Below, one piece after another: positions 45,476 through 53,420 of a stretch of 64,000 bases of DNA. The position numbers and the translations under genes are program-made. Under the pieces are notes generated by a model that did not search any database, was not told the origin of the DNA, and worked only from the letters and a program-made list of their open reading frames with translations. The DNA is from an uncultured Pelagibacteraceae bacterium (GTDB lineage Bacteria; Pseudomonadota; Alphaproteobacteria; Pelagibacterales; Pelagibacteraceae), in assembly GCA_902587755.1 (NCBI GenBank), contig CACIMN010000003.1:1-64000 (forward strand), written 5' to 3'. Numbering within the stretch: position 1 is the first letter of the stretch; every line of letters starts with the position of its first letter.

Positions 45476-47043
45476 TGATTAAAAAACTTATTACTTTATT
45501 TAAATTAGGAAGAAAAATTGCAAAATCAGATATTTTAAAAATTGCATCAAAATTTAAAAAACCTCCTTTAGCTGTAACAATATTATTCCAAATTTTATCT
45601 ATTTCATTTGAAAAAAAGAAACAAAGTAATTTAATTGAGGATGATGGTGAAAGACTATCTAGGTCATTAGAGTCCATGGGTACAACTTTCATCAAACTTG
45701 GTCAATTTCTTGCTACTAGACCAGATATAATCGGAGAAGAATTATCTTTTAAGCTAGAAAAACTTCAAGATCGATTACCCCCTTTTTCAATTAATGAAGC
45801 AAAAGAAATTATTAAAGAAGATCTCGGTATCGATGCGTTTAATTCTATAATTGATTTAAGTGAACCAGTTGCTGCTGCTTCGATTGCACAAGTTCATAAA
45901 GCAAAAATAAATGACAATGGAACTATTAAAGATGTAGCAATAAAAATTTTAAGACCAAATATAAAAAAAATATTCAATGAAGAAATAGATGCGATGATGT
46001 TATTTGCATTTATTATTGAGTCATTTGTAAAAAAAACAAAAAGATTAAAACTTGTTGAAGTTGTTTTTTTACTCAAAGAAATAACTAATCTTGAAATGGA
46101 TTTAAGATTCGAAGCTGCTGCAGCAAATGAATATGCGGAAAATACAAAAAATGATGCTGGATTTAAAGTTCCTGAGATTTATTGGAATTTTACTAGTGAA
46201 AATGTAATGACTTTGGATTGGATAGATGGAATTTCAATAAGAGAAGCTGAGGAGCTTAAGAAAAAAAATTTAGATACTAATAAAATAGCTGAAGATATTA
46301 TCCAACATTTTTTGAGACATGCTGTAAGAGATGGTTTTTTTCATGCAGACATGCATCAAGGAAATATTTTTGTTGATAATAGTGGCCAGATAGTCCCTAT
46401 AGATTTTGGGATTATGGGTAGATTAGATAAACTTAGTAAAAGGTTTTTAGCAGAAATTTTATTTGGATTTATTCAAAGAGATTATCGCAAGGTAGCTGAA
46501 GTTCACTTGGTTGCTGGATTAGTTCCTAAAGAAGTGCCAATCGATGATCTAGCTCAAGCTTTGAGATCTATTGGTGAACCTATATTTGGTCAAGAGGTAA
46601 AAGATATTTCAGGAGGTAAATTACTCAAACAATTGTTTGATGTAACAGAAAAGTTTAATATGCAAACTCAACCCCAATTATTAATGTTGCAAAAAACTAT
46701 GGTTGTTGTTGAAGGTGTGGCAAGAAAATTAAATCCAAACACAAATATTTGGACAACTTCAAAGCCTGTACTAGAAAATTGGCTTAAAGAAACCAAAGAT
46801 CCAATTAATAATTTAAATGAAACTTTAAAAAATACATCTGAAGTAATTAAACGTTTACCAGAATTTCCTGAGATTATGGATAAAGCAAATCAAGCATTAA
46901 CGTTTTTAGCTAGTGGTCAAATTCCACAAAATTCAAATTCTTACACCGCTCTGAATGATAAGAAATCAGAAATGATAGCATTTAGAAATCAATCTATTAT
47001 TGGTTTATTACTTCTTGTAATTTTTGGCCTTATAGTATTTTAA
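45475..47043 (+). CDS. ubiB: Ubiquinone biosynthesis kinase-like protein UbiB
   Basis: The ATG at 45475 overlaps the ubiE stop by one base (TAATG) and gives 522 residues; a TTG at 45463 four codons earlier is less likely. The ADCK/UbiB fold shows the KxGQ motif (FIKLGQFLATRPDII), the alanine-rich loop (EPVAAASIAQVHKAKI) in place of a glycine P-loop, and the catalytic-loop and DFG equivalents (HADMHQGNIFV, VPIDFGIMG). Two hydrophobic segments occur near the C-terminus, the last IIGLLLLVIFGLIVF. UbiB is an atypical ATPase needed for ubiquinone synthesis and precursor handling in the membrane. Confidence 0.95.
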   Translation: MIKKLITLFKLGRKIAKSDILKIASKFKKPPLAVTILFQILSISFEKKKQSNLIEDDGERLSRSLESMGTTFIKLGQFLATRPDIIGEELSFKLEKLQDRLPPFSINEAKEIIKEDLGIDAFNSIIDLSEPVAAASIAQVHKAKINDNGTIKDVAIKILRPNIKKIFNEEIDAMMLFAFIIESFVKKTKRLKLVEVVFLLKEITNLEMDLRFEAAAANEYAENTKNDAGFKVPEIYWNFTSENVMTLDWIDGISIREAEELKKKNLDTNKIAEDIIQHFLRHAVRDGFFHADMHQGNIFVDNSGQIVPIDFGIMGRLDKLSKRFLAEILFGFIQRDYRKVAEVHLVAGLVPKEVPIDDLAQALRSIGEPIFGQEVKDISGGKLLKQLFDVTEKFNMQTQPQLLMLQKTMVVVEGVARKLNPNTNIWTTSKPVLENWLKETKDPINNLNETLKNTSEVIKRLPEFPEIMDKANQALTFLASGQIPQNSNSYTALNDKKSEMIAFRNQSIIGLLLLVIFGLIVF

Positions 47044-47051
47044 TTCTGCAG

Positions 47052-48257
47052 ATGAAAAATTTGTTAAATAAAAAAATACTATTTATTATCTGTGGAGGTA
47101 TATCTGCTTATAAAAGTCTTGAAACAATTAGGCTTTTTAAAAAGAATGGTGCAGAAATAAAGACAATTCTTACAAAAAGTGCAAAAGAGTTTGTAACTCC
47201 GCTTTCAATAACATCACTTTCTCAAGGTAAAGTTTATAGTGATTTATTTAGTGTAGAAAATGAGGCTGAAATGGATCATATTTCACTTTCAAGATGGGCA
47301 GATATAATTGTAATTGCACCTGCAACGGCAAATACAATTTCGAAACTAGCTCAAGGAACAACCGATGATTTAGCATCCACTGTTGTTTTGGCATCAGATA
47401 AAGACATTATTTTAGCACCAGCAATGAATGTAAGAATGTGGGAGCATCCAACTACTAAAACAAATATCAAAAAATTAAAAGAGTTTGGATATAAACTAAT
47501 AGGTCCAGATCTTGGTGATATGGCATGTGGTGAATATGGAGAGGGTAAAATGTCAGACCCTTCAGTAATTGCTGAAGAAGTTGATAAATATTTCTTAACT
47601 CAAAAAAATAATAAAAAATTTAAAGCACTAGTTACAGCAGGTCCAACTAATGAGTACATAGATCCAGTTCGTTTTATTACAAATAAATCAAGTGGCAAAC
47701 AAGGATATGAATTAGCAAAATCATTATCCAAAAAAGGTTTTGATACAACATTAATATCAGGTCCAACTAATCTTGAAATAACTAAAGATATTAATCTTAT
47801 AAAAATTGAAACAGCAGATGAAATGTTAGTTGCTACTCAAGAAAATTTACCTGTTGATGTAGCAATTTTTTCTGCTGCGGTAGCTGATTTTAAGATTAAC
47901 AAAAAGTATAAAAATAAAATTAAAAAACAAGAGAACTTAAACTTAAATTTAGAAAAGAATGTAGATATACTTAATTATGTCTCTAACCATAACTCTATGA
48001 GACCTGAACTTGTAATAGGATTTGCAGCAGAAACTAATCAGATCGATAAAAATGCAGAGGAAAAATTAAACAAGAAAAATTGTGACTGGATAATTTCTAA
48101 TGATGTATCAAATAAAGATATAGGATTTAATTCTGATTATAATGAGGTAACAATTCATTATAAAAATAAAGACGTTAAAAAAGAAAAACTTTCATATAAA
48201 AAAAAATCTGGAATTTCTGATGAAATAGTTGATAGAATAATTGATCAATTAAATTAA
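47052..48257 (+). CDS. coaBC: Phosphopantothenoylcysteine decarboxylase/synthetase
   Basis: This 401-residue bifunctional enzyme makes 4'-phosphopantetheine for coenzyme A. The N-terminal CoaC flavodecarboxylase half shows GGISAYKSLETIRLF, HISLSRWADIIVIAPATANT (catalytic His) and APAMNVRMW. The C-terminal CoaB half begins near residue 190 with ALVTAGPTNEYIDPVRFITNKSSGKQG and contains FSAAVADF and VIGFAAETN. The domain order is the usual one. It lies 8 bases after ubiB and overlaps dut by one base. Confidence 0.97.
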   Translation: MKNLLNKKILFIICGGISAYKSLETIRLFKKNGAEIKTILTKSAKEFVTPLSITSLSQGKVYSDLFSVENEAEMDHISLSRWADIIVIAPATANTISKLAQGTTDDLASTVVLASDKDIILAPAMNVRMWEHPTTKTNIKKLKEFGYKLIGPDLGDMACGEYGEGKMSDPSVIAEEVDKYFLTQKNNKKFKALVTAGPTNEYIDPVRFITNKSSGKQGYELAKSLSKKGFDTTLISGPTNLEITKDINLIKIETADEMLVATQENLPVDVAIFSAAVADFKINKKYKNKIKKQENLNLNLEKNVDILNYVSNHNSMRPELVIGFAAETNQIDKNAEEKLNKKNCDWIISNDVSNKDIGFNSDYNEVTIHYKNKDVKKEKLSYKKKSGISDEIVDRIIDQLN

Positions 48258-48694
48258 TGGCAAAAGTTCTTATCAAAAAGTTAGACCCAGCGGTTGAATT
48301 ACCTACTTACAAAACAGAAGGTGCATCTGGCATGGATTTAATGGCATTAGTAAAAGAACCCATCAATCTTAAACCAAACTCATCATGTTTAGTTCCAACA
48401 GGGCTTGCTGTTGCATTTTCAAGTGATTTCGAAATCCAAATAAGGCCAAGATCTGGTTTAGCTGCAAAAAACAGTATAAGTGTTTTAAATACACCTGGAA
48501 CTATTGATAGTGATTACAGGGGAGAAATAAAAGTAATCCTTTTTAATCACGGGGAAAATGATTTCTTGATAAATAATAAGGATAGAATAGCACAAATGAT
48601 TTTAACTCCTGTAATTAAAATGGATCTTGAGGAAACTGATGATCTACCAGAAACAATTAGAGGAGAAGGTGGTTTTGGCTCTACTGGAAAATGA
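48257..48694 (+). CDS. dut: dUTP diphosphatase
   Basis: This 145-residue trimeric dUTPase removes dUTP and supplies dUMP for thymidylate. The five motifs are intact: GASGMDLMA, RPRSGLAAK, GTIDSDYRGEIKV, RIAQMILTPV and the C-terminal RGEGGFGSTGK, the mobile glycine arm that closes the site. It overlaps coaBC by 1 base and the next gene by 4 bases. Confidence 0.97.
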   Translation: MAKVLIKKLDPAVELPTYKTEGASGMDLMALVKEPINLKPNSSCLVPTGLAVAFSSDFEIQIRPRSGLAAKNSISVLNTPGTIDSDYRGEIKVILFNHGENDFLINNKDRIAQMILTPVIKMDLEETDDLPETIRGEGGFGSTGK

Positions 48695-49458
48695 GCAAAA
48701 ATTTAAGCAAAAAAGAAATAGATAAATTTTCTAGACAAATAATTTTAAAAAACATAGGTCCATTAGGACAAAAAAAAATCCTAGACTCAAAGGTTTTAAT
48801 AATTGGGATGGGTGGTCTAGGATGTCCAGCGGCTGATTTTTTGACCCGATCTGGCATTGGGAAACTAGGAATTGTTGATCATGACACTGTTAGCCTATCA
48901 AATATTCATAGACAAAGTTTATATGATGAAAAAGATTTAAATCACTCAAAAGTTATAATTGCCAAAAAAAAACTAAATAGAATAAACCCAAAAATAAAAA
49001 TAAATCTTTATAACTTTAAAATGGATAGAGTAAAATTCGAAAAAATAATAAAAAATTATGACTTCATTATTGATGGTACTGACAATTTTGAAAGTAAATT
49101 TTTAATAAATGATTTAAGTTTAAAATATAAAAAATTTCTTGTGACTGGAGCAATTAGTAAATTTGATGGTCATATTTTTACTTTTAATTTTGTAGATAAA
49201 AATACTCCTTCTTTACGAGACTTCTATCAAGAGGAAGTTATTACTGATGAAATATTAAACTGTGAATATGAAGGAATATTGGGACCAGTAGCAGGAACAA
49301 TTGGAACAATGCTAGCTAATGAAGTTTTAAAAAAAATATTAAAAATTGGTCAAAATTTAAATGGATTTATTCTTATTATAGATTTATTAAATTTAAGCTT
49401 TAGAAAAGTTAAATTAAATAAAACAAAGAAAAGTGAAAATAAAAAATCTAATAAATAA
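48691..49458 (+). CDS. ThiF/MoeB-family adenylyltransferase lacking zinc cysteines
   Basis: This 255-residue E1-like protein has the nucleotide-binding GMGGLGCPAADFLTRSGIG (about residues 39-57) and DHDTVSLSNIHRQSLY, the ATP/Arg-finger region, then DGTDNFESKFLINDL. The acyl-adenylate-side cysteine of NCEYEGILGPVAGTIGTM is retained, but the two CxxC zinc motifs usual in MoeB and ThiF are absent: only two cysteines exist in the whole protein. It probably adenylates the C-terminal glycine of a ubiquitin-like sulphur carrier (ThiS or MoaD); the partner is not nearby. Alternative: a diverged HesA-like enzyme. Confidence 0.88.
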   Translation: MSKNLSKKEIDKFSRQIILKNIGPLGQKKILDSKVLIIGMGGLGCPAADFLTRSGIGKLGIVDHDTVSLSNIHRQSLYDEKDLNHSKVIIAKKKLNRINPKIKINLYNFKMDRVKFEKIIKNYDFIIDGTDNFESKFLINDLSLKYKKFLVTGAISKFDGHIFTFNFVDKNTPSLRDFYQEEVITDEILNCEYEGILGPVAGTIGTMLANEVLKKILKIGQNLNGFILIIDLLNLSFRKVKLNKTKKSENKKSNK

Positions 49459-49888
49459 TATTTTTATATTCTCTCTTTTAATATTCTTTATTACCTCAAG
49501 TAATGCAGGAGAAATATTCGTTTCTCTTAAAAAAAATAAGGTGAACGTACGCTATGGACCAAGTTTTGAGTCTGACATCAAGTATGTTTACAAGAAAATA
49601 AATTTACCTTTAAAACAAATCGATAAAAAAGAAAATTTTAGACGAATTATTGATTTTAAAAATAACAGTGGATGGATTCATATTTCACAATTAAAAAAAA
49701 GTAATTCAGTAATAGCCACAAAAGATAAAGTCTTATTTAAGAAACCTACATCTTTTGCTAAACCAGTTGCTCAAATAAAAGAAGGAAGATTATTAATTTT
49801 AGAAAAATGTGAACAAAATTGGTGCAGAATTACATCAGAAGAATTTGAAGGTTGGATTAAAACAGATAATGTTTGGGGACTAAATTAA
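49433..49888 (+). CDS. Exported bacterial SH3-like domain protein
   Basis: This 151-residue protein starts with GTG inside the 3' end of the ThiF-like gene (26-base overlap) and has a clear signal peptide (lysine start, IFIFSLLIFFITSSNA). The mature part holds two SH3-like segments: VNVRYGPSFESDIKYVY with NNSGWIHISQL, and a second with EGRLLILEKCEQNWCRITSEEFEGWIKTDNVWG. This pattern is found in a family of alphaproteobacterial periplasmic proteins that may bind peptidoglycan or proline-rich segments. GTG is chosen because the signal peptide begins there and no ATG follows before it. Confidence 0.85.
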   Translation: MKIKNLINNIFIFSLLIFFITSSNAGEIFVSLKKNKVNVRYGPSFESDIKYVYKKINLPLKQIDKKENFRRIIDFKNNSGWIHISQLKKSNSVIATKDKVLFKKPTSFAKPVAQIKEGRLLILEKCEQNWCRITSEEFEGWIKTDNVWGLN

Positions 49889-50478
49889 CTAAAATCAGCA
49901 GATAAAGAGGCTATATTTTCTTTAGATAGTTTTGTGCTATGAGAATATTCTTTGTGATCTATACCAAGCTCAATTTCTGAACTATTGGATTTAAATTTTT
50001 CTATTTGATCATCAGTAAAATTAAAATGAATAAACTGTACTGAAGAAGCTTTTCCTTCAGTGGAAGTTCTATCTACATCTTCCTCTGGAATCGCTTTAAT
50101 TTTTTCACCATTTATTTTCATAAATACTGTTTCTTCTATTCCACCAACTTTTCCAAGAAACGCCGCTCTTGAAATAGGATTATCTATTTCAAACATTAAA
50201 GTTGCTGTAAGCTCTTTTCCATCAGGTATTAAAGGATTATACGCAGAAAGCTCATCCTGAAGTTGTTCATCACCACCTTTTTCAATATATAGCATTTCTT
50301 GAACTTGAGCTAACATTGTTTCATAACTTTCAAAATAAAAAGTAGCATAAGGACCTAAAGCAACTCTTCTATTTTTTTTAAAATCAACAATATTTTTTCT
50401 TAGTTCACGTCTCTTCCCTGTATAAACTTCTAGAGACATGATGTCTTCTTTTTGGATTTCTCTTTTTTCTCTCGGCAT
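49885..50478 (-). CDS. DUF3501 family protein
   Basis: The ATG at 50478, 2 bases after the upstream stop codon, gives 197 residues; a GTG at 50484 overlapping that stop would add two. The protein (MPREKREIQKEDIMSLEVYTGKRRELRK, VALGPYATFYFESYETMLAQVQEMLYIEKGG) matches the uncharacterised DUF3501 family. It is acidic, lacks cysteines and has no signal or membrane segment. In many bacteria DUF3501 genes travel with rubrerythrin and a CCG-domain Fe-S protein, as here, so a role in that redox unit is likely, but no activity is known to me. It converges on the SH3 gene with a 4-base overlap. Confidence 0.85.
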   Translation of the reverse strand: MPREKREIQKEDIMSLEVYTGKRRELRKNIVDFKKNRRVALGPYATFYFESYETMLAQVQEMLYIEKGGDEQLQDELSAYNPLIPDGKELTATLMFEIDNPISRAAFLGKVGGIEETVFMKINGEKIKAIPEEDVDRTSTEGKASSVQFIHFNFTDDQIEKFKSNSSEIELGIDHKEYSHSTKLSKENIASLSADFS

Positions 50479-50480
50479 AA

Positions 50481-51812
50481 TCACAAGTTATAACTTTTTG
50501 CCATTAATTCGATAGGGTGTAGTGCCTCATCATTAGATATATTTGTATCAACTTCTAACTGTTTTAAATGTTTACCAGCTAAAGGGCAATCCGAAGCCAT
50601 ATACTTATTATTTTTATTTTTAATTTGTCTAGCTGTAGGTCTTCCAACTTTGTTTGCTAAATCATGCGTTTCTTTCATTACTCCAAAAGTTCCCCCGTGA
50701 CCAGCACATCTTTCAACAACATCAATTTTAACGTTTGGTATTAATTTTAACATATCTCTTGCTTTAATACCCATGTTCTGTGCCCTGGCATGACAAGCAT
50801 GATGTACGGTTACTCCTCCATCAATTTCATTTAATCCTTCTGCTAATCCCTCTTTGTTTGCTATATCGACCACATACTCATCAATATCCATAACATTTGC
50901 AGATAATTTTTTAATTTTTTCATCGCTTGGTAATAACAAAGGCCATTCGAATTTTAACATCAATCCACAACTTGCCGTTAAAGTTACTACTTTATAACCT
51001 TTATCAATCCATTCTAATAAGTCTTTGGATACTTTCTTTGCTTGTTCGACAACTTTTGGAAGATCTGCTTGCTCTAGAAATGGCATCCCACAACAACCAG
51101 GATAAGCCTCCTGAACCTCTACACCATTTTTTTTCAAAACTTTTAAAGCTGCAACACCAGTATTTTTTTTATTAAAATTAACAAAACAAGTTGAATAGAT
51201 GACTACTTTTCTATCTTTAGAGGATATTTGGTAATTTATTTTGTCTTTATTTTTTTTAAAGAAGTTCGAAAAAGTTTCTGAGTTATATTTTGGCAGCTGA
51301 ACTCTTTTATCTATTCCAGCAATGAGTTCTAAAATTTTTCTAATTAATTTATTTTTAATATTTGACGCCCAGTTGACCATTTTAGAGAACATGATGCCAA
51401 TTTTAGCATTTCGGTCTATTTGAGCTAATTGTGTTGGTACACTTGGTAATTTACCTAATTTTTTTTGAGCTGTTCTATATCGCAGCATTAAATGTGGAAA
51501 ATCTAAATCAAAATCATGAGGCGGAACATATGGGCATTTAGTCATAAAACACATATCACATAAAGTGCATGCATCAACAACAGGAGTAAATTGATCGCTA
51601 GATAAGCTTTCAACATCCTCATTTTCAGACTCGTCTATCATGTCAAATAATTTTGGAAATGAATCACAGAGATTAAAACATCTTCGGCATCCATGACAAA
51701 TATCAAATACTCTTCTCATCTCAGCATCTAACTTTTTAGGATTTAAAAAATCAGGATGCTCGAAATCTATAGGATGTCTTATAGGTGCACTTAAACTTCC
51801 CTCTTTGCTCAT
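50481..51812 (-). CDS. CCG-domain Fe-S oxidoreductase (GlpC/HdrD-like)
   Basis: This 443-residue protein has two 4Fe-4S binding sets near the N-terminus (CHGCRRCFNLCDSFP and CTLCDMCFMTKCPYVPP) and two CCG domains further on (STCFVNFN to YPGCCGMPFLEQADL, and HHACHARAQNMG to VVERCAGHGGTFG). This is the plan of GlpC and of heterodisulfide-reductase subunits; no FAD or membrane segment is evident. It probably relays electrons, possibly to the neighbouring rubrerythrin, from a donor not identified here. It sits between rubrerythrin and DUF3501 on the minus strand. Confidence 0.9.
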   Translation of the reverse strand: MSKEGSLSAPIRHPIDFEHPDFLNPKKLDAEMRRVFDICHGCRRCFNLCDSFPKLFDMIDESENEDVESLSSDQFTPVVDACTLCDMCFMTKCPYVPPHDFDLDFPHLMLRYRTAQKKLGKLPSVPTQLAQIDRNAKIGIMFSKMVNWASNIKNKLIRKILELIAGIDKRVQLPKYNSETFSNFFKKNKDKINYQISSKDRKVVIYSTCFVNFNKKNTGVAALKVLKKNGVEVQEAYPGCCGMPFLEQADLPKVVEQAKKVSKDLLEWIDKGYKVVTLTASCGLMLKFEWPLLLPSDEKIKKLSANVMDIDEYVVDIANKEGLAEGLNEIDGGVTVHHACHARAQNMGIKARDMLKLIPNVKIDVVERCAGHGGTFGVMKETHDLANKVGRPTARQIKNKNNKYMASDCPLAGKHLKQLEVDTNISNDEALHPIELMAKSYNL

Positions 51813-51843
51813 AAAAATATGTTATTTGAAATTCAAATTGTTT

Positions 51844-51868
51844 TTAGTGGGCGACTAACGCCCACTAA
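51844..51868. promoter_or_regulatory. Stable hairpin between rubrerythrin and Fe-S oxidoreductase genes
   Basis: TTAGTGGGCG pairs with CGCCCACTAA over a 5-base loop: a perfect 10-base stem in the 65-base gap. On the minus strand (the direction of both genes) no U run follows, so it is not a classical terminator. It may protect the 3' end of the rubrerythrin mRNA or reduce downstream expression. On the plus strand a T run precedes, not follows, the stem. Confidence 0.65.
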
Positions 51869-51877
51869 GAAATTTGA

Positions 51878-52294
51878 TTAGCTAATAGACTCTAAAGTTT
51901 TTTGGAATTTACCAGCGTGTGATTTTTCTGCTTTTGCTAAAGTTTCAAACCAGTCAGCAATTTCTTCAAAGCCTTCTTCTCTGGCAGTTTTAGCCATTCC
52001 GGGGTACATATCAGTGTACTCATGTGTTTCACCTTGCACTGCAGAAGCAAGATTAGCTTTTGTTTCACCAATTGGCATACCAGTTCCTGGATCACCAACT
52101 TCTTCTAGATACTCTAAATGACCATGTGCATGACCAGTTTCACCTTCGGCTGTTGATCTAAAAACTGCAGCAACATCATTGTAACCTTCAATGTCAGCTT
52201 TTTGTGCGAAATACAGATATCTTCTGTTTGCTTGACTTTCACCAGCAAACGCTTCTTTTAAATTTTCTTCTGTTTTACTTCCTTTTAAAGACAT
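51878..52294 (-). CDS. Rubrerythrin-like diiron protein
   Basis: This 138-residue four-helix-bundle protein has the diiron ligands [25 protein letters not shown] (EAFAGE near residue 13) and [12 protein letters not shown] (ExxH), later [27 protein letters not shown]. The usual C-terminal rubredoxin domain is absent; the protein ends KTLESIS. Rubrerythrins reduce hydrogen peroxide in the cytoplasm, needing an electron donor, which the downstream Fe-S protein might supply. The upstream region has a strong promoter and an Irr-box-like site, and a good AGGAG ribosome-binding site. Confidence 0.93.
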   Translation of the reverse strand: MSLKGSKTEENLKEAFAGESQANRRYLYFAQKADIEGYNDVAAVFRSTAEGETGHAHGHLEYLEEVGDPGTGMPIGETKANLASAVQGETHEYTDMYPGMAKTAREEGFEEIADWFETLAKAEKSHAGKFQKTLESIS

Positions 52295-52320
52295 TTTTTC
52301 TCCTTTTTAATGATTAACAA

Positions 52321-52350
52321 ACCATATAATGAATATTAACAGTATGTCAA
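52321..52350 (-). promoter_or_regulatory. Promoter of the rubrerythrin operon
   Basis: On the minus strand TTGACA (52350-52345) is a perfect -35 box, followed after 18 bases by TATGGT (52326-52321), a 4-of-6 -10 box. The start would be near 52314, giving a leader of about 20 bases ending with AGGAG and the ATG at 52294. An Irr-box-like site lies 3 bases upstream of the -35 box. Confidence 0.55.
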
Positions 52351-52353
52351 CAG

Positions 52354-52370
52354 TTTAGAATTATTATAAT
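52354..52370. promoter_or_regulatory. Irr-box-like motif upstream of rubrerythrin
   Basis: The plus strand reads TTTAGAATTATTATAAT; its reverse complement ATTATAATAATTCTAAA matches the irr-upstream site (TTTATAATTATTCTAAA) at 15 of 17 positions. Alphaproteobacterial Irr boxes are described as a palindrome of TTTAGAA and TTCTAAA halves; one half is exact here and the other degenerate. Position just upstream of -35 suits an activator or repressor. AT-rich sequence makes a chance match possible. Confidence 0.4.
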
Positions 52371-52399
52371 GTAGATTTTAAGTATCTGATTTAATTAAA

Positions 52400-52828
52400 T
52401 TATTTTTGAGTTTGATTATCACTCGCAACTCTAACCAACACTTCAACGGAATTTATTTTTTTTCCAGTAATATTTTTTCTGATATTTATTTTGTCTATAT
52501 CGCTCTCATCACAATCAATTAGCTCATGCGTATCTTCATCAAAAAAATGATGATGTGCTGATGTGTTTGTATCAAAATAACTTTTGTGACTATCGATTGA
52601 AATTTCTTTTAAATATCCTTTTTTTTCAAATGCATGAACTGTGTTATAAACTGTAGCTAGAGATATCTTTTCATTCATTTTTTCAGATATCATTTTAACA
52701 AGATCGTTAATAGTGAAATGGAAAGTTTTTTCTCTATTATACAAAACTTCACATATTTTTATTCTTTGCTTGGTTGGTCTAAGCCCAACTTCTCTTAATT
52801 TTTCAATAAAATTGCAGTTTTTTGTCAT
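52400..52828 (-). CDS. irr: Fur-superfamily regulator, probably Irr
   Basis: This 142-residue protein has a Fur-type winged helix (GLRPTKQRIKICEVLYN, ISLATVYNTVHAFEKKGYLKEI) and a dimer domain with SAHHHFFDEDTHELIDC. The HHH run followed by FF, without the cysteine pairs of zinc-Fur, is typical of Irr, the haem/iron-responsive regulator of alphaproteobacteria. The neighbour set irr-fabA-fabB-fabI also recurs in rhizobia and Brucella as I recall. PerR or Mur are alternatives. The rubrerythrin operon lies downstream on the same strand with its own promoter. Confidence 0.82.
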   Translation of the reverse strand: MTKNCNFIEKLREVGLRPTKQRIKICEVLYNREKTFHFTINDLVKMISEKMNEKISLATVYNTVHAFEKKGYLKEISIDSHKSYFDTNTSAHHHFFDEDTHELIDCDESDIDKINIRKNITGKKINSVEVLVRVASDNQTQK

Positions 52829-52833
52829 TGTTT

Positions 52834-52850
52834 TTTATAATTATTCTAAA
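52834..52850. promoter_or_regulatory. Irr-box-like motif between irr and fabA
   Basis: TTTATAATTATTCTAAA: the right half TTCTAAA is exact and the left half differs by one base from TTTAGAA. It starts 6 bases upstream of the irr ATG and lies about 70-86 bases upstream of fabA, where it could control irr itself, fabA, or both. An overlapping dyad (TTATTC/GAATAA, 52841-52860) is also present. Similarity to the site at 52354-52370 is the main support. Confidence 0.4.
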
Positions 52851-52919
52851 GTATGAATAAAAATATAATGTTTTATTATATTATATTAGGATTAAATCAA
52901 GTATTAAGGGTGCTCGAAT

Positions 52920-53420
52920 ATGAAAAAAAACTCATACTCCTATGATGATCTAATAACTTGTGGGAATGGTGATCTTTTTGGTCCTGGTAATGCAAAATTA
53001 CCACTCCCACCAATGCTTATGTTTGACAGAATAACGGAAATCAATGAGAATAATGGAGCGTTTAATAAAGGCTCTTTAAAAGCTGAATTAGATATAAAAA
53101 ATGATCTTTGGTTTTTTGATTGTCATTTTAAAAAAGATCCAGTTATGCCAGGGTGCCTAGGTTTAGATGCTATGTGGCAACTGGTAGGTTTTTTTCTAGG
53201 TTGGCTAGGAAATCCTGGAAAAGGAAGAGCTCTAGGAGTGGGTACTGTGAAATTTACAGGCGAAGTATTACAAAATGTAAAAAATGTAAGATATGAAATA
53301 AATATGAAAAAAATTATGTCTCCTGGTGGAACAACTGTTGGACTTGCAAATGGAATTGTTCTTGCAGATAATAAAAAAATATATTCAGCAGAAAGTTTAA
53401 AAGTAGGGTTGTTTAAATAA
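52920..53420 (+). CDS. fabA: 3-hydroxydecanoyl-ACP dehydratase/isomerase
   Basis: This 166-residue hot-dog enzyme introduces the cis double bond of anaerobic-type unsaturated fatty acid synthesis. The active-site His69 ([19 protein letters not shown]) and Asp83 (LDAMWQL) are present, and [10 protein letters not shown] is conserved. It starts fabA-fabB-fabI, and its stop shares one base with the fabB ATG. A GGG-containing ribosome-binding stretch (AAGGGTG) precedes it. The neighbouring irr gene is divergent. Confidence 0.97.
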   Translation: MKKNSYSYDDLITCGNGDLFGPGNAKLPLPPMLMFDRITEINENNGAFNKGSLKAELDIKNDLWFFDCHFKKDPVMPGCLGLDAMWQLVGFFLGWLGNPGKGRALGVGTVKFTGEVLQNVKNVRYEINMKKIMSPGGTTVGLANGIVLADNKKIYSAESLKVGLFK

